NCBI GenBank assembly: GCA_965219125.1
Contig: CBDCMO010000001.1
Location: forward strand, 186,001-250,000
DNA: 64,000 nt
Direction of reading: 5' to 3'
From: JBBSOK01 sp965219125
Lineage (GTDB): Bacteria > Bacteroidota > Bacteroidia > Flavobacteriales > Flavobacteriaceae
Below, one piece after another: positions 17,343-26,379 of this stretch (positions within the stretch are counted from its first letter, which is position 1; every line of letters starts with the position of its first letter). A program made the translations under genes and the position numbers. The notes below the pieces were generated by a model, which was given only the letters and a program-made list of their open reading frames with translations, was not told where the DNA came from and did not search any database.

Positions 17343-17409
17343 TGGAGCTGGTGGGTATCGAACCCACTGATAGACAGGTAGGAATCCGCAATCATCGCCA
17401 GACAGCCCC
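17343..17409 (-). ncRNA. tRNA/tmRNA-like element (possibly a tmRNA relic)
   Basis: On the minus strand the element begins GGGGCTG (17409-17403) and ends CAGCTCC (17350-17344), which pair as a 7-bp acceptor stem with one G-U. Just before the 3' strand is a perfect T-arm, GTGGG-TTCGATA-CCCAC. The acceptor and T-arm sequences are those of bacterial tmRNA ends. Only about 35 bases lie between them, with no clear D or anticodon arm, so it is neither a normal tRNA nor a full ~350-400-base tmRNA. It could be a deleted tmRNA copy, an integration scar, or a small tRNA-like RNA. Confidence 0.45.
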
Positions 17410-17430
17410 ATTCTTATTACATTTATTATA

Positions 17431-17468
17431 CAAAAATCCTTCAGTCGAAAACTTGGAGGATTTTTTTT
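17431..17468 (+). terminator. Rho-independent terminator
   Basis: AAAAATCCT ... AGGATTTTT form the outer stem, with an inner AGT/ACT pairing, followed by eight T on the plus strand. It would end a plus-strand RNA starting near 17336. Confidence 0.75.
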
Positions 17469-17475
17469 GCTATTA

Positions 17476-17506
17476 CAAATATACGAATAATAATAATACG
17501 GTGCAA
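17476..17506 (-). promoter_or_regulatory. Minus-strand promoter TTG-N20-TATATTTG
   Basis: TTG at 17506-17504 and TATATTTG at 17483-17476 on the minus strand. It points leftwards through the hairpin into the tRNA-like element and on towards the gene at 16799-17284. Confidence 0.6.
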
Positions 17507-17726
17507 TAGAAGTATAAAGAAAAGGGGTAAGAATTAAGGGTTTTATATATGCCTTATATACCATTATTCATTGCTTATATCTTAAGTTTCCTGTAATGCC
17601 GCTGGTTGACATCAATTATTTTTTTTATTTTATTTTAAGTATTGTTTATAAGCAGTTATTTTTAGGCTCCTCCCACTTTAACAAAACTTTCTGTTTAACT
17701 TCAAAACACTATCATTAAACAATCGC

Positions 17727-17734
17727 TATCTTTG
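17727..17734 (+). promoter_or_regulatory. -7 element (TATCTTTG) of the TetR-like gene
   Basis: An exact TAnnTTTG match 55 bases upstream of ATG 17790. The -33 element is not clear. Confidence 0.5.
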
Positions 17735-17789
17735 ATATCCTATTAAAAAAGGATAATCTGCACGCATTTAGTGCAATAACAATAAAGTT

Positions 17790-18458
17790 ATGACAGCGAA
17801 AAAAGCAACGGCGAAAGTAAAAAGCATAAACAAGCAAACCGTAATCTCGGCTTATATGGATTATGTTTTGGAACACGAAAGAGTGCCTTTAAGCGTCTAT
17901 AAATTCTGTAAAATGAATAATATGACCGAGGCAGAATTTTATAATTTCTTCGGTTCTTTTGAAGGGTTACAAAAAGAAATCTGGAACGAATTTTACCACG
18001 CAACCATTTCGTTAATCGAAAAAAGCGACGGGTATTCAATTCTTTCCAACAAAGATAAATTGTTGACATTTTACTACACTTTCTTTGAAATGCTAACCGC
18101 AAATAGAAGTTATGTGCTGTTTACATTAAAAGCACATCGCGAAATGATGAAGAATATGGAGCAGTTAAAAGGTTTGCGCATAAACATAAAATCTTTCGCC
18201 GGCAACCTAATTGAAATTGCCAACGAAAACAAGCAGATGAAAATTACAAAACAACCCGTTTCTATATTTTCAGAAGGAGCTTGGTTGCAAACGCTGTTTA
18301 TTATGAAGTTTTGGATGGAAGACAATTCGCCACAATTTGAAAAAACAGATGTGGTAATCGAAAAATCGGTAAGAGCTGTTTTTGATGTTTTTGAAACAAC
18401 GCCTTTAGAAAGCATTTTGGATTTCGGCAAATTTCTTTGGAAAGAAAAGATGGCGTAA
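17790..18458 (+). CDS. TetR/AcrR-like regulator
   Basis: A 222-residue, all-helical protein. The N-terminal ~60 residues fit a TetR helix-turn-helix (VISAYMDYVLEHERVPLSVYKFCKMNNMTEAEFYNFFGSFEG, where the recognition-helix region ends in the usual YxxFxSxEG). A large ligand-binding or dimerisation domain follows, of the type seen in Bacteroidetes TetR proteins upstream of ABC1-kinase genes. It is 102 bases upstream of the ABC1-type kinase gene in the same direction, so it may control or belong to that pair. Confidence 0.8.
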   Translation: MTAKKATAKVKSINKQTVISAYMDYVLEHERVPLSVYKFCKMNNMTEAEFYNFFGSFEGLQKEIWNEFYHATISLIEKSDGYSILSNKDKLLTFYYTFFEMLTANRSYVLFTLKAHREMMKNMEQLKGLRINIKSFAGNLIEIANENKQMKITKQPVSIFSEGAWLQTLFIMKFWMEDNSPQFEKTDVVIEKSVRAVFDVFETTPLESILDFGKFLWKEKMA

Positions 18459-18560
18459 TTATTATCATTTTCTCCAATTCTCTTTTGAAATAAAAACTCT
18501 GCGTCTTCGCGCCTTTGCGAGCAACTTTTTTCAAGTGTCTTTAAGCAATATAAAACTTCA

Positions 18561-19871
18561 ATGAAAACAATAGATAAAATTCCAACAAGTAAAATTCAGC
18601 GTGCTTCAACTTTAGTTTCTACGGGCGTTAAGCTTGGTGGTAATTACCTGAAATATTACGGGGAAAAATTGGTTAATAAAGATTTGACCAAAGACAAACT
18701 AAATGAAAACAACGCCGAAGATATTTACAACGGACTAAAAACCCTAAAAGGAAGCGCGCTAAAAGTGGCGCAAATGCTGAGTATGGAAAAAAATATAATG
18801 CCAAAAGCGTACACAGATAAGTTTTCGCTGGCACAATTTCAAGTTCCGCCTTTATCTGCGCCGTTGGTTAGAAAGACTTTTAAAAGATATTTAGGCAGCG
18901 CACCCGAAGATGTGTTTGACACATTTAACGCAGAATCTGTTGCAGCCGCGAGTATCGGTCAAGTTCACAGAGCCACAAAAAATGGTAAAGAATTGGCGGT
19001 AAAAATTCAATATCCCGGCGTTGCCGAAAGTATTGGTAGCGATTTGGCGCTTGTAAAACCAATTGCGCTGAAGATGTTCAACATCAAAGCAAAGGATTCC
19101 GAAAAATATTTTAAGGAAGTTGAAGGCAAATTAATGGAAGAAACCGATTATTTGTTGGAGCTTAAACAAAGTCAGCAAATTTCGAAAGCTTGTTTACATT
19201 TGGAAAATCTTAAATTTCCGACCTATTATAAAGACCTTTCAAGCGAACGGATTATAACAATGGATTGGATGAAAGGCGTTCAATTATCGCAATTTGCTAC
19301 AAATAATAAAAGCGTTGAAAATGCAAATAAAGTAGGGCAGGCGCTTTGGGATTTTTATATGTACCAAATGCATATTTTGCGCCAAGTACACGCAGATCCA
19401 CATCCCGGAAATTTTATGGTTGATGACGAAAATAATTTAATTGCATTAGATTTTGGCTGTATCAAAAAAGTACCAACCGAATTTTACAAACCATATTTTG
19501 ATTTGGCCGACCCAAAGAAAATGAACGATCCAATAATTTTCAAAGAGAAAATGATGGAATTGGAAATTCTTAAACAAACCGATTCTCAAAAAGAATTAGA
19601 TTTTTTCTCAGCACTTTTTCAGGAAATGTTGAGTTTGTTTACAAAACCATTTCAAAGTGAAACATTCGACTTTTCAGACGAAGCATTTTTTGAACAAATG
19701 GCAGCGTTAAGCACCAAATATTCCAAAGACACAGAAATTAGAAAAATGGATGCCAATCGCGGCTCAAAACATTTCCTATATATAAACAGAACTTTCTTTG
19801 GTTTATATAATTTAATGCACGATTTAGGAGCAACGGTGAAGGTTAACAACTACAAAAATTTTGTTGATTAG
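18561..19871 (+). CDS. ABC1/UbiB/AarF family atypical kinase
   Basis: A 436-residue kinase-like protein. The family KxGQ-type motif appears as KGSALKVAQMLS, and the Ala-rich nucleotide loop as AAASIGQVHRA. The lysine lies in ELAVKIQYPG, the catalytic segment is HADPHPGNFMV and the metal-binding DFG is ALDFGCIKK. Members support quinone synthesis or lipid metabolism by an ATPase activity. It follows the TetR-like gene and probably forms a two-gene unit with it. Confidence 0.9.
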   Translation: MKTIDKIPTSKIQRASTLVSTGVKLGGNYLKYYGEKLVNKDLTKDKLNENNAEDIYNGLKTLKGSALKVAQMLSMEKNIMPKAYTDKFSLAQFQVPPLSAPLVRKTFKRYLGSAPEDVFDTFNAESVAAASIGQVHRATKNGKELAVKIQYPGVAESIGSDLALVKPIALKMFNIKAKDSEKYFKEVEGKLMEETDYLLELKQSQQISKACLHLENLKFPTYYKDLSSERIITMDWMKGVQLSQFATNNKSVENANKVGQALWDFYMYQMHILRQVHADPHPGNFMVDDENNLIALDFGCIKKVPTEFYKPYFDLADPKKMNDPIIFKEKMMELEILKQTDSQKELDFFSALFQEMLSLFTKPFQSETFDFSDEAFFEQMAALSTKYSKDTEIRKMDANRGSKHFLYINRTFFGLYNLMHDLGATVKVNNYKNFVD

Positions 19872-20174
19872 ATTGCTAATCAAACTTTAACAAAACTTTG
19901 TTTAATCCTTTAACAAATCTTTTAAACAAGAGATTGTATCTTTAAATAATTATTGGTGGGAACTTTAACTTGCTATGAAAAAGTTGATATAATTCCCATT
20001 AAATTGGTTAGGTTGTTTTTAGAAGGGCGCATTCTTTGCGTCCTTCTTTATTTCTTGAATTATCAACTTTCCCCAAAAATTATATTCTGAAATTGCGAAA
20101 TAGCACTATTTATAGATCAAAAATTTTCAATCTTATAACTATATAGCTATCTTCACATAGCAAATATCTACTAT
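19872..20174. other. 303-base gap with a structured RNA candidate
   Basis: No open frame. The gap contains TATCTTTA at 19936-19943, an internal stem TGGGAA ... TTCCCA (about 19957-20000) with inner AACTT/AAGTT pairing, and a strong terminator at 20021-20050. Together these could define a short RNA of about 100 bases. Confidence 0.5.
20021..20050 (+). terminator. Rho-independent terminator
   Basis: AGAAGGGCGCA (20021-20031) pairs with TGCGTCCTTCT (20037-20047), with one G-U pair, followed by T-rich sequence. It lies 150 bases beyond the kinase stop and may end either that mRNA or a separate small RNA. Confidence 0.75.
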
Positions 20175-21182
20175 ATGTTTACATCAAAAATTACCGGATT
20201 AGGATTTTATGTGCCAGAAAATGTGGTTACTAATACGAATCTTGCCGAAACAATGGACACTAATGATGCTTGGATTGTTGAGAGAACTGGCATTGAAGAA
20301 AGGCGACACATAAAAGATGGCGATGGTAATACAACTTCTGTTATGGGAGCAAAAGCTTCTAAAATTGCGATTGAAAGAGCAGGAATTACGGCAAAGGATA
20401 TAGAAATGGTAGTTTTTGCGACCTTAAGCCCAGATATGTATTTTCCAGGAGGTGGCGTTCAGATTCAAGATTTGTTGGAGATGGAAAACGTTGCTGCGTT
20501 GGATGTTAGAAACCAATGTACAGGTTTTGTATATGCGCTTTCTGTTGCAGACCAATTTATAAAAACGGGAATGTATAAAAACGTCTTGGTTATCGGTTCG
20601 GAAAATCACAGTGGCGGTCTTGATTTTACAACAAGAGGGCGTGGAGTAACCGTTATTTTTGGTGATGGGGCAGGAGCTGCGGTCGTTTCAAGAAATGAAG
20701 ATAAAAATAGTGGAATTTTATCAACACATTTACACAGCGAAGGAAAATATAAAGATGAACTTTCATTAAAAGGTCCAGCAACAGGACATTGGGTTCCAGA
20801 AATTATAGCTGAAAATAATCAGGAAGACATTCCGTATTATCCATATATGAACGGTCAATTTGTGTTTAAACATGCAATAGTTCGTTTTGCTGAGGTTATA
20901 ATGGAAGGTTTGAATGCTAATAATCTTACTGTTGAAGATATTGATATGTTTATTCCGCATCAAGCTAATTTGAGGATTTCGCAGTTTATTCAACAGAAAA
21001 TGGGTTTGCCGGATGAAAAGGTTTTTAATAATATTCAGAAATACGGTAATACAACAGCAGCCTCAATACCCATTGCTTTAACCGAAGCTTGGGAAGCGGG
21101 AAAAATTAAAAAAGGAGATATTGTAGTTCTTGCCGCTTTCGGTAGCGGTTTTACGTGGGGAAGTGCAATAATAAGATGGTAA
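20175..21182 (+). CDS. fabH: 3-oxoacyl-ACP synthase III family protein
   Basis: A 335-residue thiolase-fold enzyme with the KAS III triad Cys115 (RNQCTGFVY), His262 (IPHQANLR) and Asn292 (YGNTTAAS). It has the N-terminal signature WIVERTGIEERR and the C-terminal GSGFTWGSAIIRW. KAS III starts fatty acid synthesis by condensing acetyl-CoA or another acyl-CoA with malonyl-ACP. It is not in a fab cluster here, and flavobacteria often carry several paralogues, so a specialised acyl substrate is possible. Confidence 0.85.
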   Translation: MFTSKITGLGFYVPENVVTNTNLAETMDTNDAWIVERTGIEERRHIKDGDGNTTSVMGAKASKIAIERAGITAKDIEMVVFATLSPDMYFPGGGVQIQDLLEMENVAALDVRNQCTGFVYALSVADQFIKTGMYKNVLVIGSENHSGGLDFTTRGRGVTVIFGDGAGAAVVSRNEDKNSGILSTHLHSEGKYKDELSLKGPATGHWVPEIIAENNQEDIPYYPYMNGQFVFKHAIVRFAEVIMEGLNANNLTVEDIDMFIPHQANLRISQFIQQKMGLPDEKVFNNIQKYGNTTAASIPIALTEAWEAGKIKKGDIVVLAAFGSGFTWGSAIIRW

Positions 21183-21189
21183 GAATTTT

Positions 21190-21555
21190 ATGGAATTAAA
21201 AAAGACATTAGTAATTGGGGCGAGTACAAACCCAAACAGATATTCAAATATGGCGATTCGAAAATTGCGCCAACACAAACAACCAGTTGTTGCAATTGGT
21301 TTAAAAAAAGGTGAAGTTGATGGTATTGAAATTGAAACGGATAAAATAGCTTTCAACGATATTGATTCTGTTACGCTTTATCTAAATGCCAAAAGACAAG
21401 CCGAATATTATGATTATATTCTTTCACTTCAACCAAATCGTGTAATCTTCAACCCAGGCACAGAAAATCCTGAGTTCTACAATTTGCTTCAACAAAATAA
21501 TATTGAAGTTGAGGTTGCTTGTACCTTAGTTTTGCTTGGTACGAATCAATACTAA
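21190..21555 (+). CDS. CoA-binding domain protein
   Basis: A 121-residue single Rossmann-type CoA-binding domain: KKTLVIGASTNPNRYSN, the NPGTENPEF segment and a C-terminal VEVACTLVLL. Family members bind CoA thioesters or nucleotides; no specific role is known. It starts seven bases after the KAS III stop, so the two are probably one operon. Its last 30 bases overlap the end of the convergent symporter gene. Confidence 0.85.
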   Translation: MELKKTLVIGASTNPNRYSNMAIRKLRQHKQPVVAIGLKKGEVDGIEIETDKIAFNDIDSVTLYLNAKRQAEYYDYILSLQPNRVIFNPGTENPEFYNLLQQNNIEVEVACTLVLLGTNQY

Positions 21556-23025
21556 ACCAATAAAAGTTAATAATCCATTTATTATCAAAATTTCAAAACC
21601 TACTTGGTAGTATAAAGTTGAAGCCATAGTTTCTGCTTCCGCCCACGAAATTGTGTTGTTGAAATACACATAAATTTGCGAAGCCATATTTATTACTATT
21701 GATAATAAAACCGATGCAATTGTAATAATCGGCACTAATTTGTCTTTTACATTCCATTTTGTAAAAAGGCCGAAAGCGTAAAGTCCAAGTAGCGGACCAT
21801 ACGTAAAACCGGCAAATTTGAACAGCTTTGCAATTACCGAGACATCGCCAATTGCATATTTAAAAAGTAAGATTACAAGTATTAATACGAAGGAAATAAG
21901 AATGTGAATTCGTTTCCTAATAATCACTTGTTTTACTTCGTCGTACTTTTTTTCAATTTCTAAAATATCGATACTAAAAGAAGTTGTTAAAGCAGTTAAA
22001 GCACTGTCTGCGCTTGAGTAGGCTGCGGCAATTAAACCTAAAACAAATAATGTCGCGACGCCATAACCAAAATAACCTTCGGCCGCCAAGGTTGGGAAAA
22101 GTTGGTCTTTATGTGCATCAATACCATTTTGTTGTGCGTAAACGGTAAGTAATAAACCCAATACCAAAAAAACAAGATTTACAAATGTCAATACAATCGT
22201 AAACCAAAACATATTTTTTTGCGCATCTTTTAAACTTCGGCAAGTAAGGTTTTTCTGCATCATATCTTGATCTAAACCTGTCATTACAATTGCTATAAAA
22301 GCTCCACTTATAAATTGTTTAAAAAAATAATCATTGCTTTTCCAATCATCAAAAAAGAAAATCTTCGACATTTTACTATCTGCAATAAATTGAAAGAAAT
22401 TAGAACCGTTCAATCCTAAATCGGTCGCTACAAAATAAACGCTTACGCCTACTGCAACAAGCATAAATAGGGTTTGCAGTGTGTCTGTCCAAACAATTGT
22501 TTTAATTCCACTTTTAAAAGTGTAGAGCCAAATCAATAAAATTGTGATGGTAACGGTTACCCAAAATGGAATATTCAACGCATCAAAAAGAATAGTTTGC
22601 AATACCACTGCAACCAAATACAATCTAAAACTGGCACCTACAATTCTTGATAATAAGAAAAAAGATGCTCCTGTTTTATAGGAATATTTTCCAAATCGAC
22701 CTTCTAAATAAGTGTAAATTGACGTAAGATTAAGTTTATAATATAGAGGTAAAAGCACTGTTCCAATTACCGCGTAACCAACCGTATATCCTAAAACAAC
22801 TTGAAAATAGCTAAAACTGGAAGCTTCTATCCAACCAGGAACGGATATAAATGTAACACCACTTAACGATGCGCCAATCATTCCAAAAGCCACCAAATAC
22901 CAAGGCGATTGTCTACCAGCTTTAAAGAAATCTGCATTGCTACCACCTTTGCTCGTTAAAAACGAAACCAATATGAGTAAGCCAAAATAACCAGCAATTA
23001 AATATAAAATATATAGTGGCTGCAT
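21526..23025 (-). CDS. Sodium:solute symporter family transporter
   Basis: A 499-residue inner-membrane protein with about 13 hydrophobic helices. The SSS-family pattern is clear: start LIAGYFGLLILVSFLTSKG, FKAGRQSPWYLVAFGMIGASLSG with VTFISVPG, LYLVAVVLQT, and the GLDQDMMQKNL segment in the middle. The substrate (sugar, amino acid, sialic acid or proline) cannot be told from the sequence. It runs convergently to, and overlaps by 30 bases, the CoA-binding protein gene. Confidence 0.9.
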   Translation of the reverse strand: MQPLYILYLIAGYFGLLILVSFLTSKGGSNADFFKAGRQSPWYLVAFGMIGASLSGVTFISVPGWIEASSFSYFQVVLGYTVGYAVIGTVLLPLYYKLNLTSIYTYLEGRFGKYSYKTGASFFLLSRIVGASFRLYLVAVVLQTILFDALNIPFWVTVTITILLIWLYTFKSGIKTIVWTDTLQTLFMLVAVGVSVYFVATDLGLNGSNFFQFIADSKMSKIFFFDDWKSNDYFFKQFISGAFIAIVMTGLDQDMMQKNLTCRSLKDAQKNMFWFTIVLTFVNLVFLVLGLLLTVYAQQNGIDAHKDQLFPTLAAEGYFGYGVATLFVLGLIAAAYSSADSALTALTTSFSIDILEIEKKYDEVKQVIIRKRIHILISFVLILVILLFKYAIGDVSVIAKLFKFAGFTYGPLLGLYAFGLFTKWNVKDKLVPIITIASVLLSIVINMASQIYVYFNNTISWAEAETMASTLYYQVGFEILIINGLLTFIGLVLIRTKQN

Positions 23026-23156
23026 AGAAAAGAGTGAGAATTGTTAAAGGTTGGTAAAAGTACAATCTTTTAAGAACTACAATCATACTTTTTACTTACT
23101 TTTGAAATTCAGTCTAACCGCCTGAAAACGAGTATTCATAAAAAATTAAATGCCAA

Positions 23157-25646
23157 ATGAAAATTATTTACGCCCTATTTATTGCCCTTTTCTTTTTCAG
23201 TTTTCAATCTCATTCCCAAGAATACAAGGTAATGATAGATTCTGGCAATTTTACAGTTCAACAAATTATCGATAATGCCGAAGCCTATTATGCCAATCGA
23301 GATAAAGGCCGCGGTAGTGGATATAAACAATTTAAGCGCTGGGAATACATGGCAAATAGATTAATGAAAGAGAATGGATACCTTCCAACTATTATAGAAA
23401 ATTTAGAAAAACTTAGAAATTATGAGTCTTACTTAAATAGTACGAGCGCAGAAAGATTACCATTGAATGATAATTGGGAAGAATTAGGCCCAAAGAGTTG
23501 GAGTGCAACTTCTGGTTGGAATCCGGGAGTTGGAAGAATAACCGGTATTGCTGTAGATAAGACTAATAATGACCACATTATTGTTGGTGCAAATACTGGT
23601 GGCGTTTGGAAATCTATTGACGCGGGACAAACTTGGGTGCCGCTTAACGACTATTTTACGAATCTTTTTGTTTTTTCAGTAGCTATAGATCCAGCAGATT
23701 CTAACACCTACTTTTTTGGTTCGGAAGGTGGCTTAATATTTAAATCTGTTGATGCAGGTTTAACTTGGATACAAGTTGGTTCAGTTGGAAATAGTGACGT
23801 AAATAAAATTTTAATAAATCCAAGTAATAGCAATATGATGTTTGCAACTTCTGCAGACCAAGGTATTTATCGTTCTATGGATGGTGGAGATAGTTGGACC
23901 GAAGTTGCAAACGATTCTCAAGGTTACGATGTAGAATTTAAACCGGGCGATCTTAATACAGTTTATATTTCTGGAAGTAAATTTTATGTATCAACTGATG
24001 GAGGTACAAACTTTATCCAAGGAACAGGCTTTACAAGTGGTCCAAAAATGATTGGAGTATCACCAGCAGATCCTAATGTTGTATACGTTTTGGAAGCTAA
24101 TAATGGTCGCTTTGGCGCTTTTTACGTTTCAAATGATAGTGGCGTAACTTTTACAAAACTTAACCATTCAGGTAAAAATTATTTCGGCTATAGTACTACC
24201 GCACAAGATGATAGCGGACAGGCACCCAGAGATATGGATGTAGCCGTAAGCCCAACCGATGCGAATGAAGTACATATTGCAGGTGTGTTAACTTGGCGAT
24301 CTACCGATGGTGGCGTAACTTTTAATTGCACATCAGACTGGATTCCAGACAATGCAGCAGCTGGAAATCGCGGTTATTGCCACGCCGATGTAGATATATT
24401 GGAATTTGTTGGCAACACACTTTTTGTTGGAACAGACGGCGGAATTTATAAAGCCACAGACACCCAAAACGTAACGGCAAATTATTATACAGATTTAACA
24501 ACAGGTATTGGTATCCGTCAATTCTACAAAATTGGTATTTCTCAAACGGAAGATGTTAAAGTAACAGGTGGCGCTCAAGATAATGGTTCTTCTTTTTATA
24601 CAGCGGCAACAGGTTGGAAAGATTGGCTTGGGGCAGATGGAATGGAAGGTTTTATAGATAAAGATAATCCTAACATTATGTATGGAACAACCCAACAAGG
24701 CTCATTATATAGAAGTACAAATGGAGGCAATAGCCAACAAGGTCTTAACGAACCTGGCCCGGGAAGTGGTAATTGGGTTTCGCCTTTTGAACAAGATCCT
24801 ATCTTGGCAAATTCTATTTATGTTGGGTATAACCAAGTATTTAAATCTTTAAATTATGGAAATACGTGGGCGCCGATATCTCAAATATTTCCAAGTAATT
24901 TGGACGAATTAAAAATTGCGCAAACAGATAATAATGTAATGTATGCTTCCAGAAATTCATTCCTTTATAGAACAATTGATGGTGGAGCTACAAATTGGGT
25001 GGCTGTAACACGCCCTGGCGGATTGGTTAATGCTATTGCAATACACCCAACCAATCCATTAAAAATTGCTATTGCTACAACAAGCAGTCAGCACGTATTT
25101 GTGAGTGAGGATGGTGGAGATACTTGGGCAAATTATAAGAAAAACTTGCCAGATTTTGCCGCAACTGCGTTGGTTTGGGATAATAATGGCGAAGATGGAT
25201 TATATGTCGGTATGAATTATGGTGTTTTTTATATTGATAATACATTCACAGATTGGCAACCATATGCAGCAAATTTACCCAACGTTATTATTAATGAACT
25301 TGAGGTTAATAGTGTCGATCACAAACTATATGCTGGGACGTATGGTCGTGGTTTATGGGCAACACCTGTTGCCGGAGATTTTTTGGGAACACAAAATTTT
25401 GTAGCTGAAAATGATATCACAATGGTTCCAAATCCAGCCAACAATGAAGTAACTTTTAGTTATAAAAATGGACTTGAATCCAACATTGAAGTATTCGATA
25501 TTTCTGGAAAGCTTTTGTTAAGTAGGCCAAAAGTTGAATTAGGGAATCCATACAAACTAGATATTTCAAACTTAAAATCTGGTACTTATTTTGTAAGATT
25601 AACAACTACTGACGGGACAGTTACAAAAAAATTAATTAGGAATTAA
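23157..25646 (+). CDS. BNR/VPS10-type propeller protein, T9SS type A sorted
   Basis: 829 residues. Signal peptide to about residue 20 (FFSFQSHSQ). A long run of BNR/sortilin-like blades with repeated Asp-box motifs (SIDAGQTWVP, SVDAGLTWIQ, SMDGGDSWTE, STDGGTNFIQ, SEDGGDTWAN) forms one or two beta-propellers. The last ~75 residues (NPANNEVTFSY, IEVFDISGKLL, LKSGTYFVRL, TKKLIRN) are a type A T9SS sorting domain. The protein is therefore predicted to be secreted or surface-attached. Asp-box propellers include glycosidases and peptidase-linked binding proteins, but no catalytic motif is evident. Confidence 0.9.
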   Translation: MKIIYALFIALFFFSFQSHSQEYKVMIDSGNFTVQQIIDNAEAYYANRDKGRGSGYKQFKRWEYMANRLMKENGYLPTIIENLEKLRNYESYLNSTSAERLPLNDNWEELGPKSWSATSGWNPGVGRITGIAVDKTNNDHIIVGANTGGVWKSIDAGQTWVPLNDYFTNLFVFSVAIDPADSNTYFFGSEGGLIFKSVDAGLTWIQVGSVGNSDVNKILINPSNSNMMFATSADQGIYRSMDGGDSWTEVANDSQGYDVEFKPGDLNTVYISGSKFYVSTDGGTNFIQGTGFTSGPKMIGVSPADPNVVYVLEANNGRFGAFYVSNDSGVTFTKLNHSGKNYFGYSTTAQDDSGQAPRDMDVAVSPTDANEVHIAGVLTWRSTDGGVTFNCTSDWIPDNAAAGNRGYCHADVDILEFVGNTLFVGTDGGIYKATDTQNVTANYYTDLTTGIGIRQFYKIGISQTEDVKVTGGAQDNGSSFYTAATGWKDWLGADGMEGFIDKDNPNIMYGTTQQGSLYRSTNGGNSQQGLNEPGPGSGNWVSPFEQDPILANSIYVGYNQVFKSLNYGNTWAPISQIFPSNLDELKIAQTDNNVMYASRNSFLYRTIDGGATNWVAVTRPGGLVNAIAIHPTNPLKIAIATTSSQHVFVSEDGGDTWANYKKNLPDFAATALVWDNNGEDGLYVGMNYGVFYIDNTFTDWQPYAANLPNVIINELEVNSVDHKLYAGTYGRGLWATPVAGDFLGTQNFVAENDITMVPNPANNEVTFSYKNGLESNIEVFDISGKLLLSRPKVELGNPYKLDISNLKSGTYFVRLTTTDGTVTKKLIRN

Positions 25647-25667
25647 AATAGATTTTTAGCAAATAAG

Positions 25668-25710
25668 AATGCTTCTGAAGTCAAGACGATTTCTGAAGCA
25701 TTTTTTTTAT
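25668..25710 (+). terminator. Terminator between the propeller protein and recR
   Basis: AATGCTTC (25668-25675) pairs with GAAGCATT (25695-25702), extended by three more pairs after one mismatch and followed by a run of T. It overlaps the hypothetical upstream extension of recR, supporting the later recR start. Confidence 0.8.
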
Positions 25711-25731
25711 CTTGCGCTAGCAAAAAAAGCA

Positions 25732-26349
25732 ATGGAATTTTCTTCAAAACTTCTCGAAAACGCAGTATCCGAAATCTCGCAATTGCCCGGTATTGGTAAA
25801 CGTACCGCGCTCAGACTTGCTTTATATTTATTGAAAAAACCTGAGGAGCAAACCCTTCAATTGGCAGTGGCACTTTCTAAAATGCGCCAAGAAATTAATT
25901 TCTGTAACAATTGCCATAACATTTCAGATACCAAATTGTGCGAAATTTGTGCAAACGCAAACCGCGATGAGCAGACTATTTGTGTGGTTGAAGATGTTCG
26001 AGATGTAATGGCAATTGAAAATACGAGTCAATTCCGAGGTCATTATCACGTTTTGGGTGGCAAAATTTCGCCGATGGACGGCATTGGTCCAAGCGAATTA
26101 AATATTGTTTCGTTAGTTGAAAAGGTGAAAAAAGGAAATGTAGTAGAACTTATTTTCGCATTAAGCTCAACAATGGAAGGCGATACCACCAATTTTTACA
26201 TTTATAAACAAATTGAAAATTTAAACATAAAAACCAGCACAATTGCAAGGGGAATTGCCGTGGGAGATGAACTTGAATATGCAGATGAGGTAAGTTTAGG
26301 CAGAAGTATTTTAAATAGAATTCCTTTCGAAACTTCACTTAAAGGTTAG
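25732..26349 (+). CDS. recR: Recombination mediator RecR
   Basis: 205 residues from ATG 25732 (MEFSSKLLENAVSEI), the normal RecR length. Earlier in-frame codons fall inside a terminator hairpin. Domains in order are the HhH (QLPGIGKRTALRLALYLL), the four-Cys zinc finger (CNNCHNISDTKLCEIC), Toprim (TICVVEDVRDVMAIE ... DGIGPSEL) and a C-terminal Walker-B-like strand. RecR acts with RecO to load RecA onto single-stranded gaps. It is probably co-transcribed with the glycosyltransferase 30 bases downstream. Confidence 0.95.
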   Translation: MEFSSKLLENAVSEISQLPGIGKRTALRLALYLLKKPEEQTLQLAVALSKMRQEINFCNNCHNISDTKLCEICANANRDEQTICVVEDVRDVMAIENTSQFRGHYHVLGGKISPMDGIGPSELNIVSLVEKVKKGNVVELIFALSSTMEGDTTNFYIYKQIENLNIKTSTIARGIAVGDELEYADEVSLGRSILNRIPFETSLKG

Positions 26350-26379
26350 TAACTTGCCTGCATTCAATTAAAAAATTAA

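Larger units (their letters stand above)
17321..17484. repeat. 15-bp perfect inverted repeats flanking a tRNA-like element
   Basis: GTATATTTGTAATAG (17321-17335) and its exact reverse complement (17470-17484). Each arm carries a TATATTTG -7 element, so the arms act as facing promoter ends. Confidence 0.8.
17285..17789. other. 505-base non-coding region with RNA signals
   Basis: Contains two facing promoters, a tRNA/tmRNA-like minus-strand element and a strong plus-strand terminator (separate entries). The stretch 17485-17720 has no recognisable gene. The TetR-like gene's promoter lies at 17727-17734. Confidence 0.7.

Noticed and set aside
17268..17564. 98-residue minus-strand frame
   Set aside because: It crosses the tRNA-like element and the terminator and has no protein-like features.
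25669..25731. Longer recR start
   Set aside because: The extension is translated from a terminator hairpin; RecR family length fits ATG 25732.
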